This document shows positions 42,425 through 50,756 of a DNA stretch of 64,000 nucleotides, piece by piece. Location: positions 1,860,001-1,924,000 of the forward strand of contig CAWBFD010000004.1 of NCBI GenBank assembly GCA_963788115.1, read 5' to 3'. Positions within the stretch are counted from its first letter, which is position 1. Every line of letters begins with the position of its first letter. The DNA comes from CAWBFD01 sp963788115. GTDB taxonomy: Bacteria > Actinomycetota > Thermoleophilia > Solirubrobacterales > 70-9. The position numbers and the translations under genes are program-made. The notes under the pieces were generated by a model. The model was not told the origin of the DNA. It did not search any database and was given only the letters and a program-made list of their open reading frames with translations.

Positions 42425-44620
42425 TCAGGGATCGACGTCGACGGCCAGCGCTGCTCCTCGGAGGTCCCCTCCGACGACGAGCGCCTCCACCGCGTCCCTG
42501 ACCGCGGCCACCGCGGGGGTGCGCGCCGGCGCCTTGATCAGCAGCTGGCGCCGGTGGCGGCCGCGCAGGCGAAACCGCGGCGCCGGGCCGAGCAGCCGTG
42601 CGCCATCGGGCAGGGCCGGCGCCAGGCGGGCCGCGACGGTCGCGGCTGCATGGGCCGCCACCGCTGCCTCCGGCGCGGTCAGCTCGATCCGGACCAGATG
42701 GCCGAACGGTGGATAGCCGAGGGCCCCCCGCCGCTCGAGCTCACCGTCGAGGAACCCAGCTGCATCGTGTCCGGCCGCGTGCCGGATCGCTCGCGCGTCG
42801 GGGGCAAGTGTCTGCACGAGCACGCGGCCGCCGCGCTCTCCCCGCCCGCTGCGTCCGGCGAGTTGGGAGACGAGCGCGAACGTCCGCTCCTCCGCGCGGA
42901 AGTCGGGGAAGCGCAGGGAGGCGTCCGCGTCGACCACGACGCTGAGCACGACCTCGGGAAAGTCGTGCCCCTTGGCGACCATCTGGGTGCCGACCAGGAT
43001 CCCGGCCTCGGCGTCGTCAAAACGGCCGAGGATCTCCGCGTGAGCCGCGGACCCGAGGGCGCTGTCGGAGTCGAGCCTGAACACCGGCAGCGGCTCGACC
43101 AGCGCTTGCAGCTCGGCCTCGATCCGCTCGGTTCCCGCACCCGCGCGCGCCAGGGTGACCGACCCGCAGCCGACGCAGGCTTGCGGGGTCCGCTCGCCAT
43201 GGCCGCAGTGGTGGCAGCGGAGCGTCTCGCTCGCACGGTGGACGACCAGCGAGACGTCGCAGTTGGGACACGCCCAGGCTCGGCCGCACGAGCGGCAGGC
43301 GAGGTGCGGCGCCCAGCCACGGCGGTTCAGCATCACGATCGCCTTCGCACCGGCCCGAGCCACCCGGGCCAGCTCCTCGCGGGTGCGGGGGTGGAGCGGA
43401 CCCGCTCGCGTCCCGGGGCCGCCAGCGGCGTGGCGCATGTCGAGGACCTCGACCTCCGGGAGCGACCGTCCGTCGGCGCGGTCGGGCAGCTCGAGCCGCT
43501 CGAGCTCGCGCCAGCTCTCCGGTCGCGGGGTCGCCGAGCCCGCGAGGAGGGTGGCGCCCGTCTCGCCGGCACGCCTGCGGGCGACCCCGCGGGCGTCGTA
43601 GCGCGGGTCGCCCTCCTGCTTGTAGGACGGATCGTGCTCCTCGTCGATCACGATCAGCCCGAGGTCCGCGATCGGCGCGAACACCGCCGAGCGCGGGCCG
43701 ACGCAGACGCGCGCCTCGCCGGCACGCAGCCGCTCCCACTCGTCCCTCCGCTCGCCCGCGCCGAGACGTGAGTGGAGCACGGCCACGCGCTCGCCGAACC
43801 GGGCCCGAAAGCGACCCAAGGTCTGCGGGGTGAGCGCGATCTCGGGGACCAGCACGATCGCCCCCTGCCCGCGCTCGAGCGCGGCCCCGGCGGCGGCCAG
43901 GTAGACCTCGGTCTTGCCGGACCCGGTGACGCCGTGGAGCAACAGGCTTCGCGGCTCGACGTCGAGCCCGGTGACGATCGCCTCCAGGGCGCGCTCCTGG
44001 GCCGGGTTCAGGCGGACCGGCCGCGGCGGCGCCCCCACGCTGCGGACGTCCGGGCGGCGGCGAAGCTCCTTCTCTGCGAGCTCCACAAACCCGCGCGCCT
44101 CGAGCCTGCGCAGGGTGGCGCGATCGGCGGCCGAGCCGGCGGCAAGCTCGCGCGCCGAGAGCTCGCCGGCGCCTTCCGAGAGCAGCTCGAGCGCGGCCCT
44201 CTGGCGGGTGCCGAGCCGAGCGCCGTTGCCCACCGCAGAGGTCCCCAGCGGCGTGATCCGGGCGCGAAGCTCGATCCGCGGGGCCACGCCGCGCCCGGCG
44301 GCACCGGCTCCGGGCGGCAGCGCCAGCTCGAGCCCGCGCGACGGGGTCGAGCAGTACTCGCGCGCGACCCACAGGCCCAGCCCGACGAGCTCCGGTGGAG
44401 TGCCGGCCTCGAGCGCCTCGATCGGCTCCGCCAGACGCTCCGGCGGCAGCTCGCTCGAGTCGGCCAGCTCGACCACGACGCCGAGGACCCGCCTGCGACC
44501 GAACGGCACCAGGAGCAGGCTCCCGACCCCGACCTGGTGCAGTCGATCGGGCAGGGCGTAGTCGAACGGCCCGCGCAGGGAGCGGGCGGTGGTCAGCGGC
44601 TCGACTTTGGCGATCGCCAT
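42425..44620 (-). CDS. priA: Primosomal replication helicase PriA
   Basis: PriA restarts collapsed forks. The N-terminal DNA-binding domain is followed by the helicase with LLHGVTGSGKTEVYLAAA, VPEIALTPQTLGRF, VIDEEHDPSYKQEG, LLAGSATPRPESW, MLNRRGWAPHLACRSCG, and the eight zinc cysteines (CRSCGRAWACPNC, CHHCGHGERTPQACVGCG). Motif V/VI are GTQMVAKGHDFP and QLAGRSGRGERGG. At 731 aa it is complete. It follows metK in the actinobacterial order. Confidence 0.95.
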   Translation of the reverse strand: MAIAKVEPLTTARSLRGPFDYALPDRLHQVGVGSLLLVPFGRRRVLGVVVELADSSELPPERLAEPIEALEAGTPPELVGLGLWVAREYCSTPSRGLELALPPGAGAAGRGVAPRIELRARITPLGTSAVGNGARLGTRQRAALELLSEGAGELSARELAAGSAADRATLRRLEARGFVELAEKELRRRPDVRSVGAPPRPVRLNPAQERALEAIVTGLDVEPRSLLLHGVTGSGKTEVYLAAAGAALERGQGAIVLVPEIALTPQTLGRFRARFGERVAVLHSRLGAGERRDEWERLRAGEARVCVGPRSAVFAPIADLGLIVIDEEHDPSYKQEGDPRYDARGVARRRAGETGATLLAGSATPRPESWRELERLELPDRADGRSLPEVEVLDMRHAAGGPGTRAGPLHPRTREELARVARAGAKAIVMLNRRGWAPHLACRSCGRAWACPNCDVSLVVHRASETLRCHHCGHGERTPQACVGCGSVTLARAGAGTERIEAELQALVEPLPVFRLDSDSALGSAAHAEILGRFDDAEAGILVGTQMVAKGHDFPEVVLSVVVDADASLRFPDFRAEERTFALVSQLAGRSGRGERGGRVLVQTLAPDARAIRHAAGHDAAGFLDGELERRGALGYPPFGHLVRIELTAPEAAVAAHAAATVAARLAPALPDGARLLGPAPRFRLRGRHRRQLLIKAPARTPAVAAVRDAVEALVVGGDLRGAALAVDVDP

Positions 44621-44661
44621 CGCGAGCCCAGGCTAGGCACCGCCGCGGATGTGAGGGCGGG

Positions 44662-45225
44662 GTGATCGAGTCAGTACCCTTCGCGCCCGTGGCGCTGCGG
44701 CTGCATCCGGGCGAGGAGATCCTGTTCGAGGGCCACCCCTCCTGGCGCTCGATCATCGACTTCTACGTCAAGGGACTGGTGGCGACCGCGGTCGTCTGCG
44801 CGGTGGTAGCGCTGGCGAGCTCAAGCTCCGGCCTGGTCGTGCTGGTCGCGGTGATCGGGGTGGCGCTGACGGTGCTGGCCGGACTGGCGAAGCGGGTCGC
44901 CACCACGTACACGATCACCGACCGCCGCCTCAACATCAAGCGCGGGATCATCTCGCGCGAGGTGCAGGAGACCAGGCTCGAGCGCGTTCAGAACGTCAAC
45001 TACAGCCAGGGCGTGGTCCAGCGGATGCTGCAGATCGGCGACGTCGACTTCGACACCGCCGCCGGCGACGACTACAACTTCATCTTCGAAGGCGTGGCCG
45101 ACCCGGCGAACGTCGTCCACACCGTCGATCAGGCAACGCGGCTCGCCGGCCCCCTGGGCGAGGCACGGCCTCCCGAGCTGGCCGGCGAGGAACCGGCGCG
45201 GCAAGCGCCACCCTTCTCGTCCTAG
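44662..45225 (+). CDS. PH-domain (bPH2) membrane protein
   Basis: The protein has LHPGEEILFEGHPSWRSII near the start, then two membrane helices (about 35-80; VKGLVATAVVCAVVALASS). A YdbS-like bacterial PH domain follows (TYTITDRRLNIKRGIISREV, ETRLERVQNVNYSQG, IGDVDFDTAAGDDYNFIF). The function of such proteins is unknown. GTG at 44662 gives 187 aa; GTG at 44689 is also possible. It diverges from priA and converges with metK. Confidence 0.82.
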   Translation: MIESVPFAPVALRLHPGEEILFEGHPSWRSIIDFYVKGLVATAVVCAVVALASSSSGLVVLVAVIGVALTVLAGLAKRVATTYTITDRRLNIKRGIISREVQETRLERVQNVNYSQGVVQRMLQIGDVDFDTAAGDDYNFIFEGVADPANVVHTVDQATRLAGPLGEARPPELAGEEPARQAPPFSS

Positions 45226-45234
45226 CCGCGACGC

Positions 45235-46500
45235 TCAGCTGACGCGCGCGGGAGCGGGCTGCCCGCTCTCGAGCCCGGCCGCTGCCCGCAGCGCATCGAC
45301 CCGGTCGAGGCGCTCCCAGGTGAAGTCGTGGTCGGTACGGCCGAAGTGGCCGTAGGCGGCGGTCTTCTGGTAGATCGGGCGATGCAGGTCGAGATACCGC
45401 CGCAGCGCGGCCGGGCGCAGGTCGAACTCCTCGCTGACGATACGGGCGATCTCGGAGTCGGCAAGCTTCCCGGTGCCGAACGTCTGCACCATCAGCGACA
45501 CCGGCCGGGCCACCCCGATCGCGTAGGCCACCTGCAGCTCGCAGCGGTCGGCGAGCCCGGCGGCGACCACGTTCTTGGCCACATAGCGGGCCGCGTAGGC
45601 GGCCGACCGGTCGACCTTCGACGGGTCCTTGCCCGAGAACGATCCGCCGCCGTGCCGGGCGGCGCCCCCGTAGGTGTCGACGATGATCTTGCGCCCGGTG
45701 AGCCCCGAGTCGCCCATCGGCCCGCCGATCTCGAACCGGCCGGTCGGGTTGACGAGGAAGTTCTCGAGCAGCGCCGACTCGGTGTAGAGCTCCTTGTACT
45801 CGGCGTGGAGCACGGGCTCGACCACGTGCTCCCAGAGATCGTTCTTGATCAGGGTCTCGCCGTCGATGTCGGGCTTGTGCTGGGTCGAGATCAGGAGCTT
45901 CGAGACCTCCACCGGCCGATCGTTCTCGTAGCGAACCGTGACCTGGGTCTTGCCGTCCGGCCGCAGGTACGGGACGACCTCCGCCTTGCGCACCTCGGCG
46001 AGGCGCCGCGCCAGCGTGTGCGCGATCTGGATCGGCATCGGCATCAGCGCCTTGGTCTCGCGCGTCGCGTAGCCGAACATCATTCCCTGATCGCCGGCTC
46101 CGGCGCGGTCGAGCTCGTCCTCGTCACCCGGATCGGTCCGGGACTCGTACGCGTGGTCGACCCCCTGCGCAATGTCGGGCGACTGGTCGTCGATCGCCGT
46201 GATCACGGCGCAGGTGTCGGCGTCGAAGCCGAACTTCGCCCGGTCGTACCCGATCCGGCGCAGGGTGTCGCGCGCGATTCGCGGGATGTCGACATAGGTC
46301 GACGTCGTGATCTCGCCGGCGACCACGACCAGCCCGGTGTTGACCAGGCACTCGCAGGCGACGCGACCCTGCGGATCGTCGGCGAGCACCGCGTCGAGGA
46401 CCCCGTCGGAGATCTGGTCGCAGATCTTGTCCGGATGGCCCTCGGTGACGGACTCCGAGGTGAACAGGTACTCGTTTTCGGAGGCCTTGTCGATGCTCAT
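45235..46500 (-). CDS. metK: S-adenosylmethionine synthetase
   Basis: MetK makes SAM from Met and ATP. Motifs include FTSESVTEGHPDKICDQISD, GAGDQGMMFGYA (hexapeptide-like loop) and GGGSFSGKDPSKVDRSAAY. At 421 aa it is typical for actinobacteria. No SAM riboswitch is visible in the 49 bp before the DUF3352 gene. Several methyltransferases in this window would use its product. Confidence 0.97.
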   Translation of the reverse strand: MSIDKASENEYLFTSESVTEGHPDKICDQISDGVLDAVLADDPQGRVACECLVNTGLVVVAGEITTSTYVDIPRIARDTLRRIGYDRAKFGFDADTCAVITAIDDQSPDIAQGVDHAYESRTDPGDEDELDRAGAGDQGMMFGYATRETKALMPMPIQIAHTLARRLAEVRKAEVVPYLRPDGKTQVTVRYENDRPVEVSKLLISTQHKPDIDGETLIKNDLWEHVVEPVLHAEYKELYTESALLENFLVNPTGRFEIGGPMGDSGLTGRKIIVDTYGGAARHGGGSFSGKDPSKVDRSAAYAARYVAKNVVAAGLADRCELQVAYAIGVARPVSLMVQTFGTGKLADSEIARIVSEEFDLRPAALRRYLDLHRPIYQKTAAYGHFGRTDHDFTWERLDRVDALRAAAGLESGQPAPARVS

Positions 46501-46549
46501 GGACGGGCGACTCTAGCGGGCGCTCCCGTCAACCGTTCCAAAGGAGGCA

Positions 46550-48271
46550 TCACTCCCCGTCGGGCACAGGCGGGATCGGGTCTCGCTCTCGCTGTTCCTC
46601 ACCGATCACGAGCCGGGCGTCGGTCGCGAGCTCCTCCGGGCTCGCCTCGACCCCCACCCCCAGCGCCTCGAGCTTGTGCAGGTCGTCGGCGAAGGTGACG
46701 TATGCCGGGTCCTCCGCGAGGCCGGCGAGCTCGGCCAGCTCCAGCAGCCGGGAGACGCTCAGGTAGGCGACCAGCGACAGCTCGTCCGCGAGGCCCTCGG
46801 TCGCTCGCTGGTAGCGCTCATCCTGGTCCAGGCCACCCTCGCCCTCGGCGACCCGCTCGACTGCCGTGGGACTGGTGGCGACGACGAGCTTCGAGTCGAA
46901 CACCTCGTAGGCGAGGTCGATGCCCAGCGCCTCCGTGAGCGGCTCCTCGAGCTCGGATAGGGCGCTCTCCGCCTGCTCCTCGTCGACGCCGCCTGCGATG
47001 AGCTCCACGAGCGGAGTTGGCTGCTGCGGGACGACCGGCGGCGGCTGCCCGGGCAGCGGCTCGGGCACGAGGCCTGGGATCTCGGGCTGGCCGGCCCCCG
47101 CTTCGCGCACGAGGTCGAGCACGAGGGCCGCCTCTTCCCCGAGCGCGGGCAGCAGGTCACCCCGGAGGCTCACGTCGCCGGCCTCTCGAAGCCGCTCGAA
47201 CAGATCCGAGAACGCCGCCGCGAGCCCAGGCGCCTCGATGCTCGCCTGGCGCAGCAGCGCCTCGATGGTCTCCTCCGGGTCGCCGAAGCCGAGGTAGGCG
47301 AGCACATTGGGCGGGACATCGCTCGTCAGGCTCGGCTCGAACCCCGGAAAAGCGCCGAAGAAGCCGGGGTCGGAGCTGGACCGCTCGGGGTCGAGAACGC
47401 TGCGGATCTCGAGCTCGAAACCATCCTCGGTGGCGACCACGGCCGCTCCGACCCCCAGGGTGGCGCCCGCGTCGACGAACGGCTCCACGGTCGCCAGCGA
47501 TGCGCTGGGGTCGGCGACGAGCTCGTCGACGCCGGCCTCCGACAGGAATGCGTCGGCCAGGCGCTCCTCGGGAAGTCTCTCGCGCGCCTCCTCGACAGCG
47601 GGGTCGTGGGCGAGGGAAAGGGCGTCCCCCTGCTCTCGTGCGGTGTCTGTCACGGCCTCGACCCCGCGATCGGCGCCGACCACCAGGAACCCGTCGACGA
47701 TCGTGGCGTCCTCCCCGCCGTACTCCCGCGCCCCCGCTTCGTCCGCGACCTCGAGCAGCTGTACAAGCTCGGTTCCACCGTCCGTGGGCACCAGCGCCAG
47801 GCCCAGCTCGCCACCGAACCACGGACCAATGTCCTCCTCGAAGTCGGTCGGCGCCGATCCCGCCCCGGTCGCGACCAGCCCCGAGAGCAGCCGTAACACC
47901 TGCCTCGAGACGAGGGGCAGCCGCTCGGCGAGGGCTGCGGCCTGCTCGTATTGCTCGGACTCGGGATCGAGGTCGGCGTGGACATAAGCGAGCGTGTCGG
48001 CCGGGACCAGCGCGATCGCGTCGTCCGATTGCGCGTCACCTCCGCCGCCCGCGACGGCGGCGACCACTCCCACCGTCACGGCGAGCGCAGCCAGCCCGCC
48101 GAGGACCGGCAGGAGCCAGCTGCGCCTGGTGCCCTCGCCGCCGGCGGGCGCGGCCTCGTCCTCGTCCTCGGCGGCCACGTCCTCGCCGCGGATCCTCCGC
48201 GGCAGGCGCCCGAGCGCGTAGCCGAGGTCGTCGACCAGGTAGCGAACCCCCCGCAGGCGCTCGCGGATCAT
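46550..48271 (-). CDS. DUF3352-type membrane-anchored protein
   Basis: This is a 573-aa protein. Residues 1-48 are a charged cytosolic part. One membrane helix lies at about 51-75 (WLLPVLGGLAALAVTVGVVA), then a large acidic exported region. That region contains IALVPADTLAYVHADLDP and VPPNVLAYLGFGDPEET, repeats typical of DUF3352. A Pro-rich stretch (PEPLPGQPPPVVPQQPTP) lies around 435-455. Function is unknown. The ATG overlaps the stop of der (ATGA). Confidence 0.8.
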   Translation of the reverse strand: MIRERLRGVRYLVDDLGYALGRLPRRIRGEDVAAEDEDEAAPAGGEGTRRSWLLPVLGGLAALAVTVGVVAAVAGGGGDAQSDDAIALVPADTLAYVHADLDPESEQYEQAAALAERLPLVSRQVLRLLSGLVATGAGSAPTDFEEDIGPWFGGELGLALVPTDGGTELVQLLEVADEAGAREYGGEDATIVDGFLVVGADRGVEAVTDTAREQGDALSLAHDPAVEEARERLPEERLADAFLSEAGVDELVADPSASLATVEPFVDAGATLGVGAAVVATEDGFELEIRSVLDPERSSSDPGFFGAFPGFEPSLTSDVPPNVLAYLGFGDPEETIEALLRQASIEAPGLAAAFSDLFERLREAGDVSLRGDLLPALGEEAALVLDLVREAGAGQPEIPGLVPEPLPGQPPPVVPQQPTPLVELIAGGVDEEQAESALSELEEPLTEALGIDLAYEVFDSKLVVATSPTAVERVAEGEGGLDQDERYQRATEGLADELSLVAYLSVSRLLELAELAGLAEDPAYVTFADDLHKLEALGVGVEASPEELATDARLVIGEEQRERDPIPPVPDGE

Positions 48272-49632
48272 GCCTCGCGGCCCCGGCTGCCGGCTCGGGC
48301 CCGCCCTGGCTCGCGCCGCCGAGCCCGCTTGCGAGGCACGAAGTCAATGATCAGGGGGACGCCCTCGAGGCCGTAAGCCTCACGCAGCCGGTTCTCGAGG
48401 TGATAGGCCCAGTCGCGCGTGATCAACCGGCGGTCGTTCACCTGGATCGCGATCCGAGGCGGGCGGCGCCCGACCTGGGCGGCGTAGAGCAGCTTCAGCC
48501 GCTTGCCGCGCCTGGCCGGTGGCGGGCGCGACGCGACCACCTCCTGCACGAAGCGGTTGAGCGCCGGGGTCGGGACCCGATCGGCGCGCTTGTCCGCGAG
48601 GGCGAGCGATGTCTGGAGCAGCTTGGGCACGTTCCGCCCGGTGGTCGCCGAGCAGGTGATCACCGGGGGGCGTTGGCGCACCCGCTTGGCGAGCCGCGCC
48701 TTCGCATCGTCGAGGTCGGTCTCGCCGATGTCCCACTTGTTGAGCGCGACCAAGGTGGAGCAGCCGGTGCGCATCGCGAGCTCCGCCACCCGCAGGTCCT
48801 CGGCAGTGACCCCGTCGGTCGCGTCGCAGACCACGATCGCGACGTCGGCGCGCTCCGCAGCTCGCTCGGCGCGGAGCTGCGCGTAGAAGTCGACCGTCCC
48901 CGCCACCTTGGTCCGCCGCCGCAGGCCAGCCGTGTCGATGAGGATCACGCGCCGGCCGTCGAACTCGAGCTCCGAGTCGATCGCGTCGCGAGTGGTCCCC
49001 GCGAGCTCGGACACGATCACGCGCTCGGCCCCGAGGAAGGCGTTCACGAGCGAGGACTTGCCCACGTTCGGTCGGCCGATCACCGCCAGCCGCACCGGCT
49101 CGGCGAGCTCCTCCTCGGGGATCGCGGCGGCCGCGTCCCGGGCGAGCTCGGCGAGGCGGTCCAGCAGATCGCCGGTCCCTAGCCCGTGAGTCGCCGAGAC
49201 CGACATCGGCTCCCCCAGCCCGAGGCTGTGGAACTCGGCGGCGAGCGGCTCGTCGTCCACGCGGTCGACCTTGTTCGCCGCGACGACAACAGGGAGGTCG
49301 GAGCGGCGGAGGATGTCGGCGACCTCGGCATCGCCGGCGCGCAGGCCGGCGCGGGCGTCGACGACCAGGACCACCGCGTCGGCGTCGGCGATCGCCTCGC
49401 GGGCCTGGCGCTGCACCGCGCGAGACAGCGAGTCGCCGGCGGCGAGGTCGACCCCGCCCGTGTCGATCAGGTCGAAGGCGACGCCGTTCCACTCGCACGC
49501 GATCGCCTTGCGGTCGCGGGTGACGCCCGCCTCGCGGTGGACGACCGCCTCGCGCCCTCCGGCGAGGCGGTTCGCCAGGGTCGATTTGCCGACGTTGGGA
49601 AAGCCGACGATCGCGATCTGCGGCTTGCGCAT
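48268..49632 (-). CDS. der: Ribosome-assembly GTPase Der (EngA)
   Basis: Der has tandem GTPase domains for 50S maturation. Domain 1 has IVGFPNVGKSTLANRLAGG and LIDTGGVDL. Domain 2 has VIGRPNVGKSSLVNAFLG, SELAGTTRDAIDS and LNKWDIGE. The C-terminal KH-like domain ends VPLIIDFVPRKRARR with a basic tail. At 454 aa it is normal. The start shares a base with the cmk stop (TGATG). Confidence 0.97.
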   Translation of the reverse strand: MRKPQIAIVGFPNVGKSTLANRLAGGREAVVHREAGVTRDRKAIACEWNGVAFDLIDTGGVDLAAGDSLSRAVQRQAREAIADADAVVLVVDARAGLRAGDAEVADILRRSDLPVVVAANKVDRVDDEPLAAEFHSLGLGEPMSVSATHGLGTGDLLDRLAELARDAAAAIPEEELAEPVRLAVIGRPNVGKSSLVNAFLGAERVIVSELAGTTRDAIDSELEFDGRRVILIDTAGLRRRTKVAGTVDFYAQLRAERAAERADVAIVVCDATDGVTAEDLRVAELAMRTGCSTLVALNKWDIGETDLDDAKARLAKRVRQRPPVITCSATTGRNVPKLLQTSLALADKRADRVPTPALNRFVQEVVASRPPPARRGKRLKLLYAAQVGRRPPRIAIQVNDRRLITRDWAYHLENRLREAYGLEGVPLIIDFVPRKRARRREPGRARAGSRGREA

Positions 49633-50270
49633 CAGGCGACCCCCCGCTCGCGGGCCAGGGCGGCGATGCGCGCCACCACCGCATCGACGTCGAGCCCCGT
49701 GGTATCGAGCTCGAGCGCGTCGGTGGCGGGGCGCAGCGCGCCGTGCTCACGGGCCCTGTCTCGCGCATCGCGCTCGGCCTGCGCGGCGAGCACCTCATCC
49801 AGCTCTTCGCCGGTCTCGGCCGCGCGGCGCCGCGCGCGCTCGTCGTCGGCCGCGGTGAGGAACACCTTCAGCCCCGCCTCCGGGCTGACCACGGTGCCGA
49901 TGTCGCGTCCCTCGGCGACGTAGGAGCCCGCGGCGATCAGCTCACGCTGACGCTCGACCATCGCCTCGCGCACCTGAGGGTGGACCGAGACCCTGGAGGC
50001 GGCGTCGGAGACCTCCGGCCGGCGGATCGCCTCGCTCACATCCTCACCGTCGACCGTGACCCGGTTCCCCGCCAGCTCGATCTCGAGCCCCGCGGCGAGC
50101 GAGCCGAGCGCGGCCCCGTCGTCGAGGTCGGCGCCGGTCCGCAGCGCGGCCAGCGCGACGCAGCGGTAGAGCGCCCCGGAATCCAGGTAGGTGAAGCCGA
50201 GGCGCTCGGCGAGCGCCCTGGCCACGGTCGACTTCCCGGCGCCGGCGGGCCCGTCGATCGCGATCACCAT
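49632..50270 (-). CDS. cmk: Cytidylate kinase
   Basis: Cmk phosphorylates CMP and dCMP. The P-loop is IAIDGPAGAGKSTVARALA. YLDSGALYRCVALAAL and YVAEGRDIGTVVSPEAGLK are typical. It is 212 aa from ATG 50270. The cmk/der pair is conserved. About 20 further codons upstream in the same frame are not supported by the family. Confidence 0.96.
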   Translation of the reverse strand: MVIAIDGPAGAGKSTVARALAERLGFTYLDSGALYRCVALAALRTGADLDDGAALGSLAAGLEIELAGNRVTVDGEDVSEAIRRPEVSDAASRVSVHPQVREAMVERQRELIAAGSYVAEGRDIGTVVSPEAGLKVFLTAADDERARRRAAETGEELDEVLAAQAERDARDRAREHGALRPATDALELDTTGLDVDAVVARIAALARERGVA

Positions 50271-50322
50271 GGGGGGTTTCCCGGCACCTGCATCGGCCGT
50301 CGAGGATAGAGTTGCGCGAAGC

Positions 50323-50646
50323 ATGCGCAGCTGGGACATCTCGACGCTCGATGTTCAGGTGCACCGTCCGGAGGTGCTCGATTCCGAGGAGGAGGGACGG
50401 GCGATCGTGATCGAGCTCCCAGCCGGGGAGAGCCTCCAGGAGCACCAGGTCCACGAGCGCGCCTGGCTGCTGGTGATCTCCGGAGCGCTCGAGATCAACG
50501 GGGCCGAATCGGTCAGCGGCGGACCGGGGCTGCTGGCGATCTTCGACCCGAACGAGCGTCGCGAGGTCCGCGCGGCCGAGGACTCACGCGTGCTCCTACT
50601 GCTCTCGCCCTGGCCCGGCGAGGGTCATCCCAGCCGGCGGGACTGA
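50323..50646 (+). CDS. Small cupin-domain protein
   Basis: This 107-aa single-cupin protein contains PAGESLQEHQVHERAWLLVI, matching the first cupin motif with two His, then INGAESVSGGPGLLAIFDPN and a second-motif-like strand RVLLLLSPWPGEGHP. The substrate is unknown. It diverges from cmk by 52 bp and converges with aroA across palindrome A4. Confidence 0.75.
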   Translation: MRSWDISTLDVQVHRPEVLDSEEEGRAIVIELPAGESLQEHQVHERAWLLVISGALEINGAESVSGGPGLLAIFDPNERREVRAAEDSRVLLLLSPWPGEGHPSRRD

Positions 50647-50691
50647 ACAGGGCGTACCCGCTTCGGTCAGGCCGTGCTCGGTCCGCGGGTC

Positions 50692-50740
50692 ATCGAGTGT
50701 CGACTTGAGCACCTATACGGTGCCTAACTCGACACTCGAT
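50692..50740. repeat. Family A palindrome, copy 4 (best conserved)
   Basis: Perfect 12-bp arms ATCGAGTGTCGA (50692-50703) and their complement (50729-50740) surround an inner stem GCACC TATAC GGTGC. It lies between the convergent cupin and aroA genes, 16 bp 3' of aroA, where a two-way terminator would be expected. No T-run is present. Confidence 0.65.
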
Positions 50741-50756
50741 CCCGCATCGGCGCAGC

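Noticed and set aside
46540..46547. AAAGGAGG perfect Shine-Dalgarno on the plus strand
   Set aside because: No ATG, GTG or TTG at suitable spacing opens a credible frame; the area is the 3' end of the DUF3352 gene.
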